Shown piece after piece: positions 1 through 6,113 of a stretch of DNA of 8,314 bases (the stretch's first letter is position 1; every line of letters starts with the position of its first letter). The notes below the pieces were generated by a model that saw nothing but the letters and a program-made list of their open reading frames with translations, was not told the origin of the DNA and made no database searches. A program made the position numbers and the translations under genes. Location of the stretch: positions 1-8,314 of the forward strand of contig NZ_UQGV01000086.1 in the NCBI RefSeq assembly GCF_900540665.1. The letters run 5' to 3'. Origin of the DNA: an uncultured Catenibacterium sp. Lineage in GTDB: Bacteria; Bacillota_I; Bacilli_A; Erysipelotrichales; Coprobacillaceae.

Positions 1-55
1 GCACGTACGGTTTGATAAGGGGCTAGCCTAGTGATAGGTTAGCCTACTTTCTTAC
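1..55 (+). mobile_element. Group II intron, 3' end (partial: end of domain V plus domain VI)
   Basis: The first 13 bases (GCACGTACGGTTT) match the 3' strand of the conserved catalytic domain V of bacterial group II introns; its 5' strand lies outside the window. Domain VI follows: a 10-bp stem (21-30 with 35-44, one G-T wobble) capped by a GTGA tetraloop of the GNRA type. Below it, G20-T45 and A17-G19 with C47-T49 leave A46 bulged, as expected for the branch-point adenosine. The usual branch-to-splice distance of 7-8 nt and the AY terminal dinucleotide put the 3' splice site near position 55 (TTAC), to within a couple of bases. The intron-encoded reverse transcriptase would lie upstream, outside the window. 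The subclass cannot be settled from this fragment. Confidence 0.85.
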
Positions 56-128
56 ACACTTTTTCCCATATTTACTCCATAATAACGCAAATATTATTTC
101 TTATTATAGTTATAAGGAGGCGTCATTT

Positions 129-1247
129 ATGTCTAAGGGGAAAGAGGGCTTACGCTATTTATTACTATTTATAATTGTACTGATTACAATGAATATGATT
201 ATGATGTGCTTATTTATTAAGCAGGGATCATTGCAGGTAATTAACAAATATAAGAAACAATTGAAATATGAAGTAACACTGACATCTAATAATGGAGGTA
301 TCAGTCTTATTGATGCAAAAGAGTTAATACACCTTAAAGGTGTAAAAGCCTATAACTATGAACAATTAGTTAATGCATCTTCATCACTTCAATCTGTAGA
401 TACACATCTCTCTTTTCCTCGTATTCATTTAAAAAACCATCAAGAAGATTCATTTCTTCTTGCAGGTTATTCTTCTATGACGCTGATTCAGGACTTTAAT
501 TCAAAAGAATATCAATTAAAAGAAGGAAGACTACTCACAAAGAAAGATGAGAATACATCCAATGCAGTTATATCCTACGCATTAGCTAAAAATAATAATC
601 TAAGTATAGGAGACAGTATTCAATTCAATACTGAAAAAGGAAATGTTTCATTATCTATTGTGGGTATTTATAAGAATAAAGTAGGTCTATTGAGTCGTCT
701 AAAGCCTTATAATACAATCTTTATCTCTTTATCAAAAGCACAGTCATTAAGTCATACAGAAGAGACTCTGTCCTCTGTCACTTATTATTTAACTAAAGAA
801 GATACATCAGAAGACTTTATTAAGAAAGCACAAGAAACTCCATTGGACTGGAGTCAATTACAGCTTACTTCCAATGATGCACAATATAATGCCTGTGTCT
901 CTATATTTGAAAATATATATGATAAAGTAAAGACTCTCCCATTTATACTATTAATCATAAGCTCATTTCTATTAATACTTGTATATATGGGATTATCAAG
1001 GAATCTTTTAAAAACATTCATTGTTTTTATTATTGCGTTATCTATCTCTTTCTTTACAAGTCCTTATCTTTCAAAATATACGATTAATACATCTCTTTCT
1101 CGCCATGATATGACAATATCTCAAAAAGAAATAAGAAAGATTAAGACAGTTTATACACCAAAAATCATGATAGAAACAGTTGGCATTGCATCTATCATGT
1201 ATCTAGAAACAGTGATTATAACATATAAGAAAATGATCTCAGCCTAG
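129..1247 (+). CDS. FtsX/MacB-type ABC transporter permease, apparently lacking the cytoplasmic coupling loop
   Basis: A 372-residue membrane protein. Residues 1-8 are basic and followed by a transmembrane helix (about 9-30). A long extracytoplasmic region (about 31-265) includes a MacB periplasmic-core-like stretch (LKEGRLL at 130-136, NNLSIGDSI near 156-164, SIVGIYKN at 176-183). Helices follow at about 270-288, 294-312 and 345-366. FtsX-family permeases normally carry an RxxEIGILxSxGxSK-type cytoplasmic segment between the second and third helices, which contacts the ATPase. Here LSRN (289-292) runs directly into LLKTFIVFIIALSISFF, so roughly 25 residues seem to be missing in frame. No ATPase gene is visible; a partner would lie upstream beyond the intron. 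The start is supported by AAGGAGG at 114-120, 8 nt before ATG. I saw no convincing promoter between the intron end and the start. The substrate is unknown. The stop lies inside the palindrome shared with the convergent gene. Confidence 0.8.
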   Translation: MSKGKEGLRYLLLFIIVLITMNMIMMCLFIKQGSLQVINKYKKQLKYEVTLTSNNGGISLIDAKELIHLKGVKAYNYEQLVNASSSLQSVDTHLSFPRIHLKNHQEDSFLLAGYSSMTLIQDFNSKEYQLKEGRLLTKKDENTSNAVISYALAKNNNLSIGDSIQFNTEKGNVSLSIVGIYKNKVGLLSRLKPYNTIFISLSKAQSLSHTEETLSSVTYYLTKEDTSEDFIKKAQETPLDWSQLQLTSNDAQYNACVSIFENIYDKVKTLPFILLIISSFLLILVYMGLSRNLLKTFIVFIIALSISFFTSPYLSKYTINTSLSRHDMTISQKEIRKIKTVYTPKIMIETVGIASIMYLETVIITYKKMISA

Positions 1248-1260
1248 GCTGAGATTATTT
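1231..1260. terminator. Bidirectional terminator hairpin spanning two overlapping stop codons
   Basis: Positions 1236-1255 form a perfect 20-base palindrome, ATCTCAGCCTAGGCTGAGAT. With flanking A/T pairs and one G-T wobble the stem reaches 13 bp (1231-1243 with 1248-1260) around a CTAG loop. T-rich sequence follows on both strands (TATTTCTTTT on +, CATTTTCTTAT on -), which fits Rho-independent termination for both convergent genes. The TAG stops of both genes lie in the loop and top of the stem. Termination activity is inferred from structure. Confidence 0.75.
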
Positions 1261-2221
1261 CTTTTGATTTAGAGAATAAGCCATAAATACCACCGGTATG
1301 CATAAATAGAATATTCTTTGCATGATCAAATGTACCTTTTTCTAATTCATGGATAAGTCCATAATATGCCTTACCTGTATATACAGGATCGAGAATAATA
1401 CCACTATGTCTAGATAAATCAGAAATAGCTTCTAGTTCTTCTTTACGGCTTAAAGAGTAGCCCCTTCCTACATATCCATCAATTATATGAATATGACTTC
1501 TATCCACATCTTCAACATCAAGATGAGGCAATGTATCATCAATAATACTATTAATTTCTTTAATAAAGAAATCAGCATCATCACATACATTAATACCAAC
1601 AATATCTTTATGGGCTTGTCTTAATTCATTGCCTAGATATAATCCAGTATAAGTTCCACCAGAACCGACTGCATCAATAACAGTATCAAAGACTATGCCT
1701 GTCTTTTTTTCATATTCTAGTATTTCATCAAAAGCATCGATATAACCTAAAGTACCGATTCCATTACTAGCCCCCATAGGAATAATATAGGGTTTACCAC
1801 CTTGATCTAATACTTCTTGATAGACTTCCTGCATCATTTCATCTTTATGTGCCTGGAAATCATCATGTTCCTTTACTCTAATATCAGCACCAAGCATATG
1901 ATCTAAAAGGAAGTTAGCTGTTTCAATATTTTCACCAGGTTCTTTTCTTAGTATAAGAATACATTTTAATCCTAGTTTTGCGGCTACTGCAGCAGTAGAG
2001 CGACAATGGTTGGACTGAAATCCACCATTTGTGATGAGTGTATCACAGCCTAAAGATAAAGCTTCTGCCACACTGTATTCTAATTTTCTAATCTTATTGC
2101 CAGATGTGATACTATCTGTTAAGTCATCTCTTTTTACAAAAATATTTAGTTTATATTTGTTTGAAAGATAGTCTATTTTTTCTATAGGAGTAGGCAACTG
2201 GGCCAAATGTAATTTGTTCAT
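1244..2221 (-). CDS. PLP-dependent D-cysteine desulfhydrase / ACC deaminase-family enzyme
   Basis: A 325-residue fold-type II PLP enzyme, normal length for the family. Landmarks: KRDDLTDSITSGNKIRKLEY, where K43 of GNK is the expected PLP-binding lysine; NGGFQSNHCRSTAAVAAKLG (65-84), a family signature; the glycine-rich phosphate-binding loop GSGGTYTG (186-193); DPVYTGKAYYGL (278-289); and C-terminal HTGGIYGLF (308-316). Members convert D-cysteine to pyruvate, H2S and ammonia, or act as ACC deaminases or other C-S or C-N lyases; substrate cannot be read from the motifs, but desulfhydrase is the likelier activity. It should be cytoplasmic. The frame is open to a GTG at 2230, but that GTG lies inside the Shine-Dalgarno sequence GAGGTGA, which is 5 nt before the ATG at 2221, so I chose the ATG. 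It is transcribed divergently from the HD gene and convergently with the permease, sharing the palindromic terminator. Confidence 0.9.
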   Translation of the reverse strand: MNKLHLAQLPTPIEKIDYLSNKYKLNIFVKRDDLTDSITSGNKIRKLEYSVAEALSLGCDTLITNGGFQSNHCRSTAAVAAKLGLKCILILRKEPGENIETANFLLDHMLGADIRVKEHDDFQAHKDEMMQEVYQEVLDQGGKPYIIPMGASNGIGTLGYIDAFDEILEYEKKTGIVFDTVIDAVGSGGTYTGLYLGNELRQAHKDIVGINVCDDADFFIKEINSIIDDTLPHLDVEDVDRSHIHIIDGYVGRGYSLSRKEELEAISDLSRHSGIILDPVYTGKAYYGLIHELEKGTFDHAKNILFMHTGGIYGLFSKSKEIISA

Positions 2222-2242
2222 GTCTTTCACCTCTCTACTAAT

Positions 2243-2271
2243 AGTATAGTGGAATTAGAGAATAAAGTAAA
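2243..2271 (-). promoter_or_regulatory. Promoter of the D-cysteine desulfhydrase-family gene
   Basis: On the - strand there is a -10 box TATACT (2243-2248) and a weak -35 box TTTACT (2266-2271), separated by 17 nt. It lies about 22 nt upstream of the chosen ATG and just upstream of the ribosome binding site. The -35 match is poor, so this is a reasonable but unproven call. Confidence 0.5.
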
Positions 2272-2296
2272 ATTACACTCTTCTTGTTGTAAAGTT

Positions 2297-2305
2297 TGGT
2301 ATAAT
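2297..2305 (+). promoter_or_regulatory. Extended -10 promoter of the HD hydrolase gene
   Basis: TGGTATAAT is a perfect -10 box with the TGn extension. No good -35 box is seen at normal spacing, which extended -10 promoters tolerate. The predicted transcription start near 2312 is downstream of the ATG at 2307, so that earlier ATG could not serve as the start from this promoter. Confidence 0.65.
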
Positions 2306-2330
2306 AATGAGGATAAAAGGAGACTTAAAC

Positions 2331-2993
2331 ATGAAGACAATTGGAAAAGATGGTATTTTATTAAGACTCGCAAAGGATATGTATCCTGAGAGAGATGATT
2401 TATCTTCTATTGAAGTAAAAACATTATTTAATGATATTTGTCATAAATATATACAAAGAGAAGGCATCTATGATCTTCTTTCATGGCTAGAAGGTACTGA
2501 CTTCTATAGTGCACCTGCAAGTACACGTTATCATGGAGATTATGAAGGAGGGTTATGTGATCATAGTCTTCATGTCTATTTCTGTTTTAGAAGCTATGTA
2601 AAGAAGCGCTGCGAACCAGGGTATCATTTATCTATGAGTGAAGAAAGTATCGCATTATGTGCTTTATTTCATGATTTATGCAAGGTTGATATCTATAAGA
2701 CAGAAATGCGTAATAAGAAGAATGCTCAGGGACAATGGGAACAAGTACCTTTCTATACAATAGAAGATGCATTCCCTGTAGGACATGGTTCTAAGAGTGT
2801 TTACATCATGAATCGCTATTTAAAGCTTACAGATATAGAAACAGCCGCTATTGCCTATCATATGGGCTTTAGTTATGGTGATGATGCAAGAACAGTAGGA
2901 AATGTATTTAGTCGTTTTCCAGAAGCGTTTGCGTTATCTACAGCTGATATGGAAGCCACTTATTTTGTAGAAAATGAACATTGGCCTAGATAA
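2331..2993 (+). CDS. HD-domain metal-dependent phosphohydrolase
   Basis: A 220-residue soluble protein of the HD superfamily, which hydrolyses phosphate esters using histidine/aspartate-bound metals. Visible metal-ligand candidates in order: H78 in GGLCDHSLHVY, H114-D115 in LFHDLCK, and D206 in STADMEA. H152 (VGHGSKS) and H177 (AYHMG) may also contribute, as in larger-metal-cluster HD enzymes. The YHGDYEGGLCDHSLHV stretch resembles the start of HD domains in YhaM-like nucleases and mobile-element HD proteins, but no OB-fold nuclease domain is present. The physiological substrate (nucleotide, nucleic acid or other) is not evident. The frame is open upstream to an ATG at 2307, but AAGGAG (2318-2323), 8 nt before the ATG at 2331, and the promoter position favour the later start. 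The next gene, ybaK, follows after a 30-nt gap with its own promoter. Confidence 0.85.
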   Translation: MKTIGKDGILLRLAKDMYPERDDLSSIEVKTLFNDICHKYIQREGIYDLLSWLEGTDFYSAPASTRYHGDYEGGLCDHSLHVYFCFRSYVKKRCEPGYHLSMSEESIALCALFHDLCKVDIYKTEMRNKKNAQGQWEQVPFYTIEDAFPVGHGSKSVYIMNRYLKLTDIETAAIAYHMGFSYGDDARTVGNVFSRFPEAFALSTADMEATYFVENEHWPR

Positions 2994-2995
2994 AG

Positions 2996-3008
2996 TGCTA
3001 TAATAGCA
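2996..3008 (+). promoter_or_regulatory. Extended -10 promoter of ybaK inside an inverted repeat
   Basis: TGCTATAAT (2996-3004) is an extended -10 element, beginning 3 nt after the HD gene stop. The 13-base TGCTATAATAGCA is a perfect inverted repeat centred on A3002, so the -10 box sits inside a dyad that could bind a regulator or be coincidental. No clear -35 box is present. The predicted start near 3011 leaves only a very short leader holding the Shine-Dalgarno sequence. Confidence 0.55.
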
Positions 3009-3023
3009 TTCAAGGTGATATAT

Positions 3024-3509
3024 ATGAAAAAGAGTAAAATTAAAACAAATGCATTGAGAATGCTTGATCGTGATAAGATTCCTTATGAGATCAAGACATA
3101 TGAATATGATGAAGAACATTTAAGTGGTGAACATGTGGCATCACAGGTTGATATGGATGCAGGTGATATTTATAAAACACTTGTATTACATGAAGACCAT
3201 GATTACTTAGTATGCTGTATTCCAGTATTAGAGGAAATAGACTTAAAGAAGCTAGCTAAGTTATCTGGACATAAGAAGGTAGAAATGCTTCATATGAAGG
3301 ATTTACTTGGCTTAACAGGCTATATGCGTGGAGGCTGTTCTCCTGTTGGCATGAAAAAGAAGTTTCCTACATATTTTGATGCCAGCATAGAAAAAGACCG
3401 TCTTATCGCCCTCTCAGCAGGTAAAAGAGGCTATCAGATGATTGTTTCATCAAAGGATATTACAACATATTGTGACGCAAAAATAGGGGATGTAGTGAGA
3501 GAACACTGA
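3024..3509 (+). CDS. ybaK: Cys-tRNA(Pro)/Cys-tRNA(Cys) deacylase, YbaK/EbsC family
   Basis: A 161-residue single-domain YbaK protein, full length for the family. These free-standing editing proteins hydrolyse Cys-tRNA(Pro) made by mischarging of prolyl-tRNA synthetase and act in the cytoplasm. Signatures: KTNALRML at the N-terminus (7-14), DIYKTLV (48-54) where K51 corresponds to the conserved catalytic-site lysine, GGCSPVGMKKKFPTYFD (103-119), and SAGKRGYQ (131-138). The chosen ATG has AAGGTGA at 3012-3018 with 5 nt spacing. The in-frame GTG at 3015 lies inside that Shine-Dalgarno sequence and is rejected as the start. It has its own extended -10 promoter and a terminator overlapping its stop, so it is probably monocistronic or only weakly coupled to the HD gene upstream. 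It shares a cysteine theme with the desulfhydrase-like gene, but a functional link is only inference. Confidence 0.95.
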   Translation: MKKSKIKTNALRMLDRDKIPYEIKTYEYDEEHLSGEHVASQVDMDAGDIYKTLVLHEDHDYLVCCIPVLEEIDLKKLAKLSGHKKVEMLHMKDLLGLTGYMRGGCSPVGMKKKFPTYFDASIEKDRLIALSAGKRGYQMIVSSKDITTYCDAKIGDVVREH

Positions 3510-3518
3510 TCCCCTTTT
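3485..3518 (+). terminator. Terminator of ybaK overlapping its stop codon
   Basis: AGGGGAT (3485-3491) pairs with ATCCCCT (3509-3515), followed by TTTG. An inner AGTG/CACT pairing (3494-3497 with 3503-3506) can extend the hairpin across the loop. The TGA stop (3507-3509) lies in the 3' part. The T-tract is short (TTTT), so efficiency may be moderate. Confidence 0.65.
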
Positions 3519-3674
3519 GTCTATCTGTAAGTGTTTACTTAGGAGTTCTCGACAAAAACATATTGATATTCGTAAATATAACTATTTAATATAGATAAAT
3601 ATCTAAAGTTAGAGTGAAAGTTATGAGAAAATAATGCAACTGTAGCGCTTTTTGTTTCTATAGGTTTTCGAAAA
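3519..3674. other. AT-rich intergenic region before the phosphoglucomutase gene
   Basis: No gene is supported here. It contains a small hairpin, TAAGT-GTTT-ACTTA (3528-3541), an AT-rich stretch, an AGCGCT palindrome (3644-3649), and TTTTCGAAAA (3665-3674), a perfect 10-base palindrome touching the extended -10 element of the next gene. The position of that last palindrome suits an operator, but no regulator is identified. Confidence 0.4.
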
Positions 3675-3683
3675 TGGTATAAT
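3675..3683 (+). promoter_or_regulatory. Extended -10 promoter of the phosphoglucomutase gene
   Basis: TGGTATAAT lies 24 nt upstream of the ATG, with a purine-rich start region and the Shine-Dalgarno AGAGGTGA (3691-3698) following. No good -35 box is seen at 17 nt; TTGTTT (3652-3657) is 20 nt away. The palindrome TTTTCGAAAA abuts it upstream. Confidence 0.65.
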
Positions 3684-3707
3684 AGACCCAAGAGGTGACG
3701 CTTAAAA

Positions 3708-5393
3708 ATGGATATTAATAAAAAATATGAGCAATGGTTAAACTATGAAGACATGGATGCTTCATTAAAGGCAGAACTTGCCGGAATGACAGATGAACAG
3801 AAGGAAGATGCTTTCTATAAGAATCTTGAATTTGGTACAGCAGGTATGCGTGGTATTTTAGGCGCAGGTACAAACCGTATGAACATCTATACAGTTCGTA
3901 AAGCAAATATGGGATTTGCGAAATATGTAGCTAATTTACCAGAAGGTAAAGAACGTGGAGTAGCAATCAGTTATGATAACAGACATATGTCATATCGTTT
4001 TGCGATTGAATCTGCTAAGATTCTAGCAAAGTTTGGTATTAAGTCTTATATCATGGAATCTTTAAGACCTACTCCAGAATTATCTTTCGCAGTACGTTAT
4101 TTAAAATGTGCAGGTGGTATCATGATTACTGCTTCTCATAATCCTAAGGAATATAACGGTTATAAAGTATATGATGATACTGGCTGTCAGTTAATCCCTG
4201 AATGGGGCGATATCGTTGTTGATTATGTAAATGAAATCGATGATGAATTAGAAATCAAACAGATTAGTGATGAAGAAGCTTATCCATTCATTACATGGGT
4301 AGGAGAAGAAGTGGATGAAGCTTATTACAAAGCTGTAATGGGTATTGAAATCAATCCTGGACTAGATAAATCTGATTTCAAGATTGTTTATTCACCACAG
4401 CATGGTGCAGATAACATCCCTGTAAGAACATGCTTAAAGAGATTAGGCTATGATATTGTGCCAGTACTTGCACAGTGTGCACCTGATCCAGATTATACAA
4501 ATACAAAGTCTCCAAACCCAGAAGTAGATGCTTCTTATGAATTAGCTATTAAGCTTGCGAAAGAAGTAGATGCTGATGTAGTCGCAATTACAGATCCTGA
4601 TGGTGATAGACTTGGTGTTGTTGCGAAACATAATGGTGAATATGTATTAATGAGTGGTAACCAGAGTGCTGCTGTATATCTTGAATATATCTTATCTCAG
4701 AGAAAAGAGAAGGGTACATTACCTGATAATGCAGTTATGTACAATACTATCGTTACAAGTGATCTTGGTGAATTAGTTGCTAGAAACTATGGTGTTGATG
4801 TTGAAAAGACATTAACTGGATTCAAGTTCATTGGTGATAAGATCAGAAAGTATGAAAAGACACATGAAAAACAGTTCATCTTCGGTTATGAAGAAAGCTA
4901 TGGCTGTGTTGTAGAAGACTTCGTAAGAGATAAAGATGCTGTACAGGCTGTATTACTTGCTGCTGAATGTGGTAACTACTATAAGAAGCAGGGTAAGGAT
5001 CTTATTGATGTATTGAATGAATTATATGCTAAGTATGGTACATTCAAGGAATCACAGATTGCTTTAGCTAAGGCAGGTGCTGCAGGTGCTGCACGTATCA
5101 AAGAAATGATGGATACTTTAAGAAAAGATAAGCCTACTGAAATTGGCGGTGTGAAGGTTGTATTAAGTGAAGATTATGCAACAAGCGAACGTTCTGATGG
5201 CACAACAATTGACTTACCAAAGTCAAATGTATTAAAGTATTACCTAGAAGATGGTTCTTGGATTGCTGCTAGACCTTCTGGTACAGAACCTAAGTGTAAA
5301 TTCTATTTCTCAATTAAGGGTACAGATGCAAAGGATGCTGCTGATAAGACAGAAGTATTCCATAAGGCAATGATGGAATTAATTGGTGAATAA
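3708..5393 (+). CDS. pgcA: Phosphoglucomutase / phospho-sugar mutase, PgcA type
   Basis: A 561-residue alpha-D-phosphohexomutase, close to the length of Bacillus PgcA. It interconverts glucose-6-phosphate and glucose-1-phosphate, supplying UDP-glucose for envelope glycolipids, teichoic acids or polysaccharides; activity on mannose phosphates is possible. All four catalytic landmarks are present: active-site serine S143 in TASHNP (141-146), metal-binding DPDGDR (296-301), sugar-binding GYEESYG (393-399), and phosphate-binding RPSGTEPK (522-529). The N-terminal FGTAGMRGILG (42-52) is typical of this subgroup. It is soluble and cytoplasmic. The Shine-Dalgarno AGAGGTGA is 9 nt before the ATG. It has its own extended -10 promoter and a terminator just after the stop. 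I see no truncation or missing key residue. The gene could equally be labelled pgm; the pgcA symbol rests on similarity to the Bacillus form. Confidence 0.95.
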   Translation: MDINKKYEQWLNYEDMDASLKAELAGMTDEQKEDAFYKNLEFGTAGMRGILGAGTNRMNIYTVRKANMGFAKYVANLPEGKERGVAISYDNRHMSYRFAIESAKILAKFGIKSYIMESLRPTPELSFAVRYLKCAGGIMITASHNPKEYNGYKVYDDTGCQLIPEWGDIVVDYVNEIDDELEIKQISDEEAYPFITWVGEEVDEAYYKAVMGIEINPGLDKSDFKIVYSPQHGADNIPVRTCLKRLGYDIVPVLAQCAPDPDYTNTKSPNPEVDASYELAIKLAKEVDADVVAITDPDGDRLGVVAKHNGEYVLMSGNQSAAVYLEYILSQRKEKGTLPDNAVMYNTIVTSDLGELVARNYGVDVEKTLTGFKFIGDKIRKYEKTHEKQFIFGYEESYGCVVEDFVRDKDAVQAVLLAAECGNYYKKQGKDLIDVLNELYAKYGTFKESQIALAKAGAAGAARIKEMMDTLRKDKPTEIGGVKVVLSEDYATSERSDGTTIDLPKSNVLKYYLEDGSWIAARPSGTEPKCKFYFSIKGTDAKDAADKTEVFHKAMMELIGE

Positions 5394-5400
5394 CTCATGT

Positions 5401-5434
5401 GGGGACTCTATCTTCGATAGAGCCCTTTTATTTA
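5401..5434 (+). terminator. Terminator between pgcA and the two-component genes
   Basis: GGG (5402-5404) and CTCTATC (5406-5412) pair with GATAGAG (5416-5422) and CCC (5423-5425), with A5405 bulged and a TTC loop, followed by TTTTATTTAT. This is a strong Rho-independent terminator. The ribosome binding site of the response regulator begins only 10 nt after the main T-run, so there is little room for another promoter. Confidence 0.85.
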
Positions 5435-5450
5435 TCTTTGGAGGTGTAAC

Positions 5451-6113
5451 ATGTATAAATTATTAGTTGTAGAAGATGAAGTACTTATTAGAGATATTAT
5501 TAAGGAATATTTTGTGGCAAGAGATTATGAAGTGATTGAAGCAGTAGATGGTTATGATGCTTTGAATAAAGTGAATCAGGATATTGATATGGTTTTACTT
5601 GATATTATGATGCCAGGAATGGATGGATATGAAACATGTAAGAAGATCCGTGAAAAATATGATATGCCTATTATTTTTATCAGCGCTTTGTCTGAGACTG
5701 ATAATATGCTGGATGGTTATCATGTAGGAGCGGATGATTATATCACAAAGCCATTTAAACCTTCTGTTTTATATGCGAAATGTCAGGCTATTTTAAATAG
5801 AAGCAAGAAGACAGAAAAAGAAGATAAAGAAATCATCTGGTTGGATGCAAGTAAACATTTAATGTATGTAGATGGTGAACCAGTCGCACTTCCTAATAAG
5901 GAATATTTATTAATGGAATTATTCTTAAATAATAAGAATCAGTTATTTACACGTTCTCAGATTTTAAATAAGGTCTGGGGCTATGATTATTATGGTGATG
6001 GACGTGCTGTAGATACTTATATTAAGAAGTTAAGAAAGAAACTAGGTGTCCATTCACATCGTATTCAGACTATTATGAAAGCAGGTTATACATATACAGA
6101 TGAAGAAGACTAA
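5451..6113 (+). CDS. OmpR/PhoB-family response regulator
   Basis: A 220-residue two-domain regulator. The receiver domain (about 1-120) has the acidic pair E8-D9, phosphoacceptor D51 in LLDIMMPGMDG, S78 in the switch position, and K100 in DYITKPF. The C-terminal winged-helix DNA-binding domain (about 126-216) contains LPNKEYLLMELF, LFTRSQILNKVWGYDYYGDGRAVDTYIKKLRKKL-type helices (only key parts quoted) and a final TIMKAGYTY wing. When phosphorylated by the neighbouring kinase it should bind promoter DNA as a dimer; the target genes are unknown. GGAGGTG (5440-5446) is well placed before ATG. No promoter is evident between the pgcA terminator and this gene, so expression may depend on read-through or on a promoter inside pgcA. 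It overlaps the kinase gene by 14 nt. Confidence 0.95.
   Translation: MYKLLVVEDEVLIRDIIKEYFVARDYEVIEAVDGYDALNKVNQDIDMVLLDIMMPGMDGYETCKKIREKYDMPIIFISALSETDNMLDGYHVGADDYITKPFKPSVLYAKCQAILNRSKKTEKEDKEIIWLDASKHLMYVDGEPVALPNKEYLLMELFLNNKNQLFTRSQILNKVWGYDYYGDGRAVDTYIKKLRKKLGVHSHRIQTIMKAGYTYTDEED

Noticed and set aside
71..112. Promoter for the permease gene (TTTACT with TATTAT or TATAGT boxes)
   Set aside because: Every pairing has poor spacing or poor hexamers in very AT-rich sequence, so I could not support a specific promoter.
2222..2230. Upstream GTG start for the D-cysteine desulfhydrase-family gene
   Set aside because: The GTG is part of the Shine-Dalgarno sequence GAGGTGA that serves the ATG at 2221.
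2307..2330. Upstream ATG start for the HD hydrolase
   Set aside because: It lies 2 nt after the TATAAT box, before the expected transcription start, and the good ribosome site is placed for the ATG at 2331.
2934..3119. 61-codon open frame on the - strand
   Set aside because: It runs antisense across the end of the HD gene and the start of ybaK, both well supported, and its translation shows no recognisable domain.
3642..3655. Possible catabolite-response (cre) site upstream of pgcA around TGTAGCGCTTTTTG
   Set aside because: The central CG is one base out of register with the cre consensus and the right half does not match.
3715..3906. 63-codon open frame on the - strand
   Set aside because: Antisense shadow of the start of the phosphoglucomutase gene; no ribosome site or recognisable protein features.
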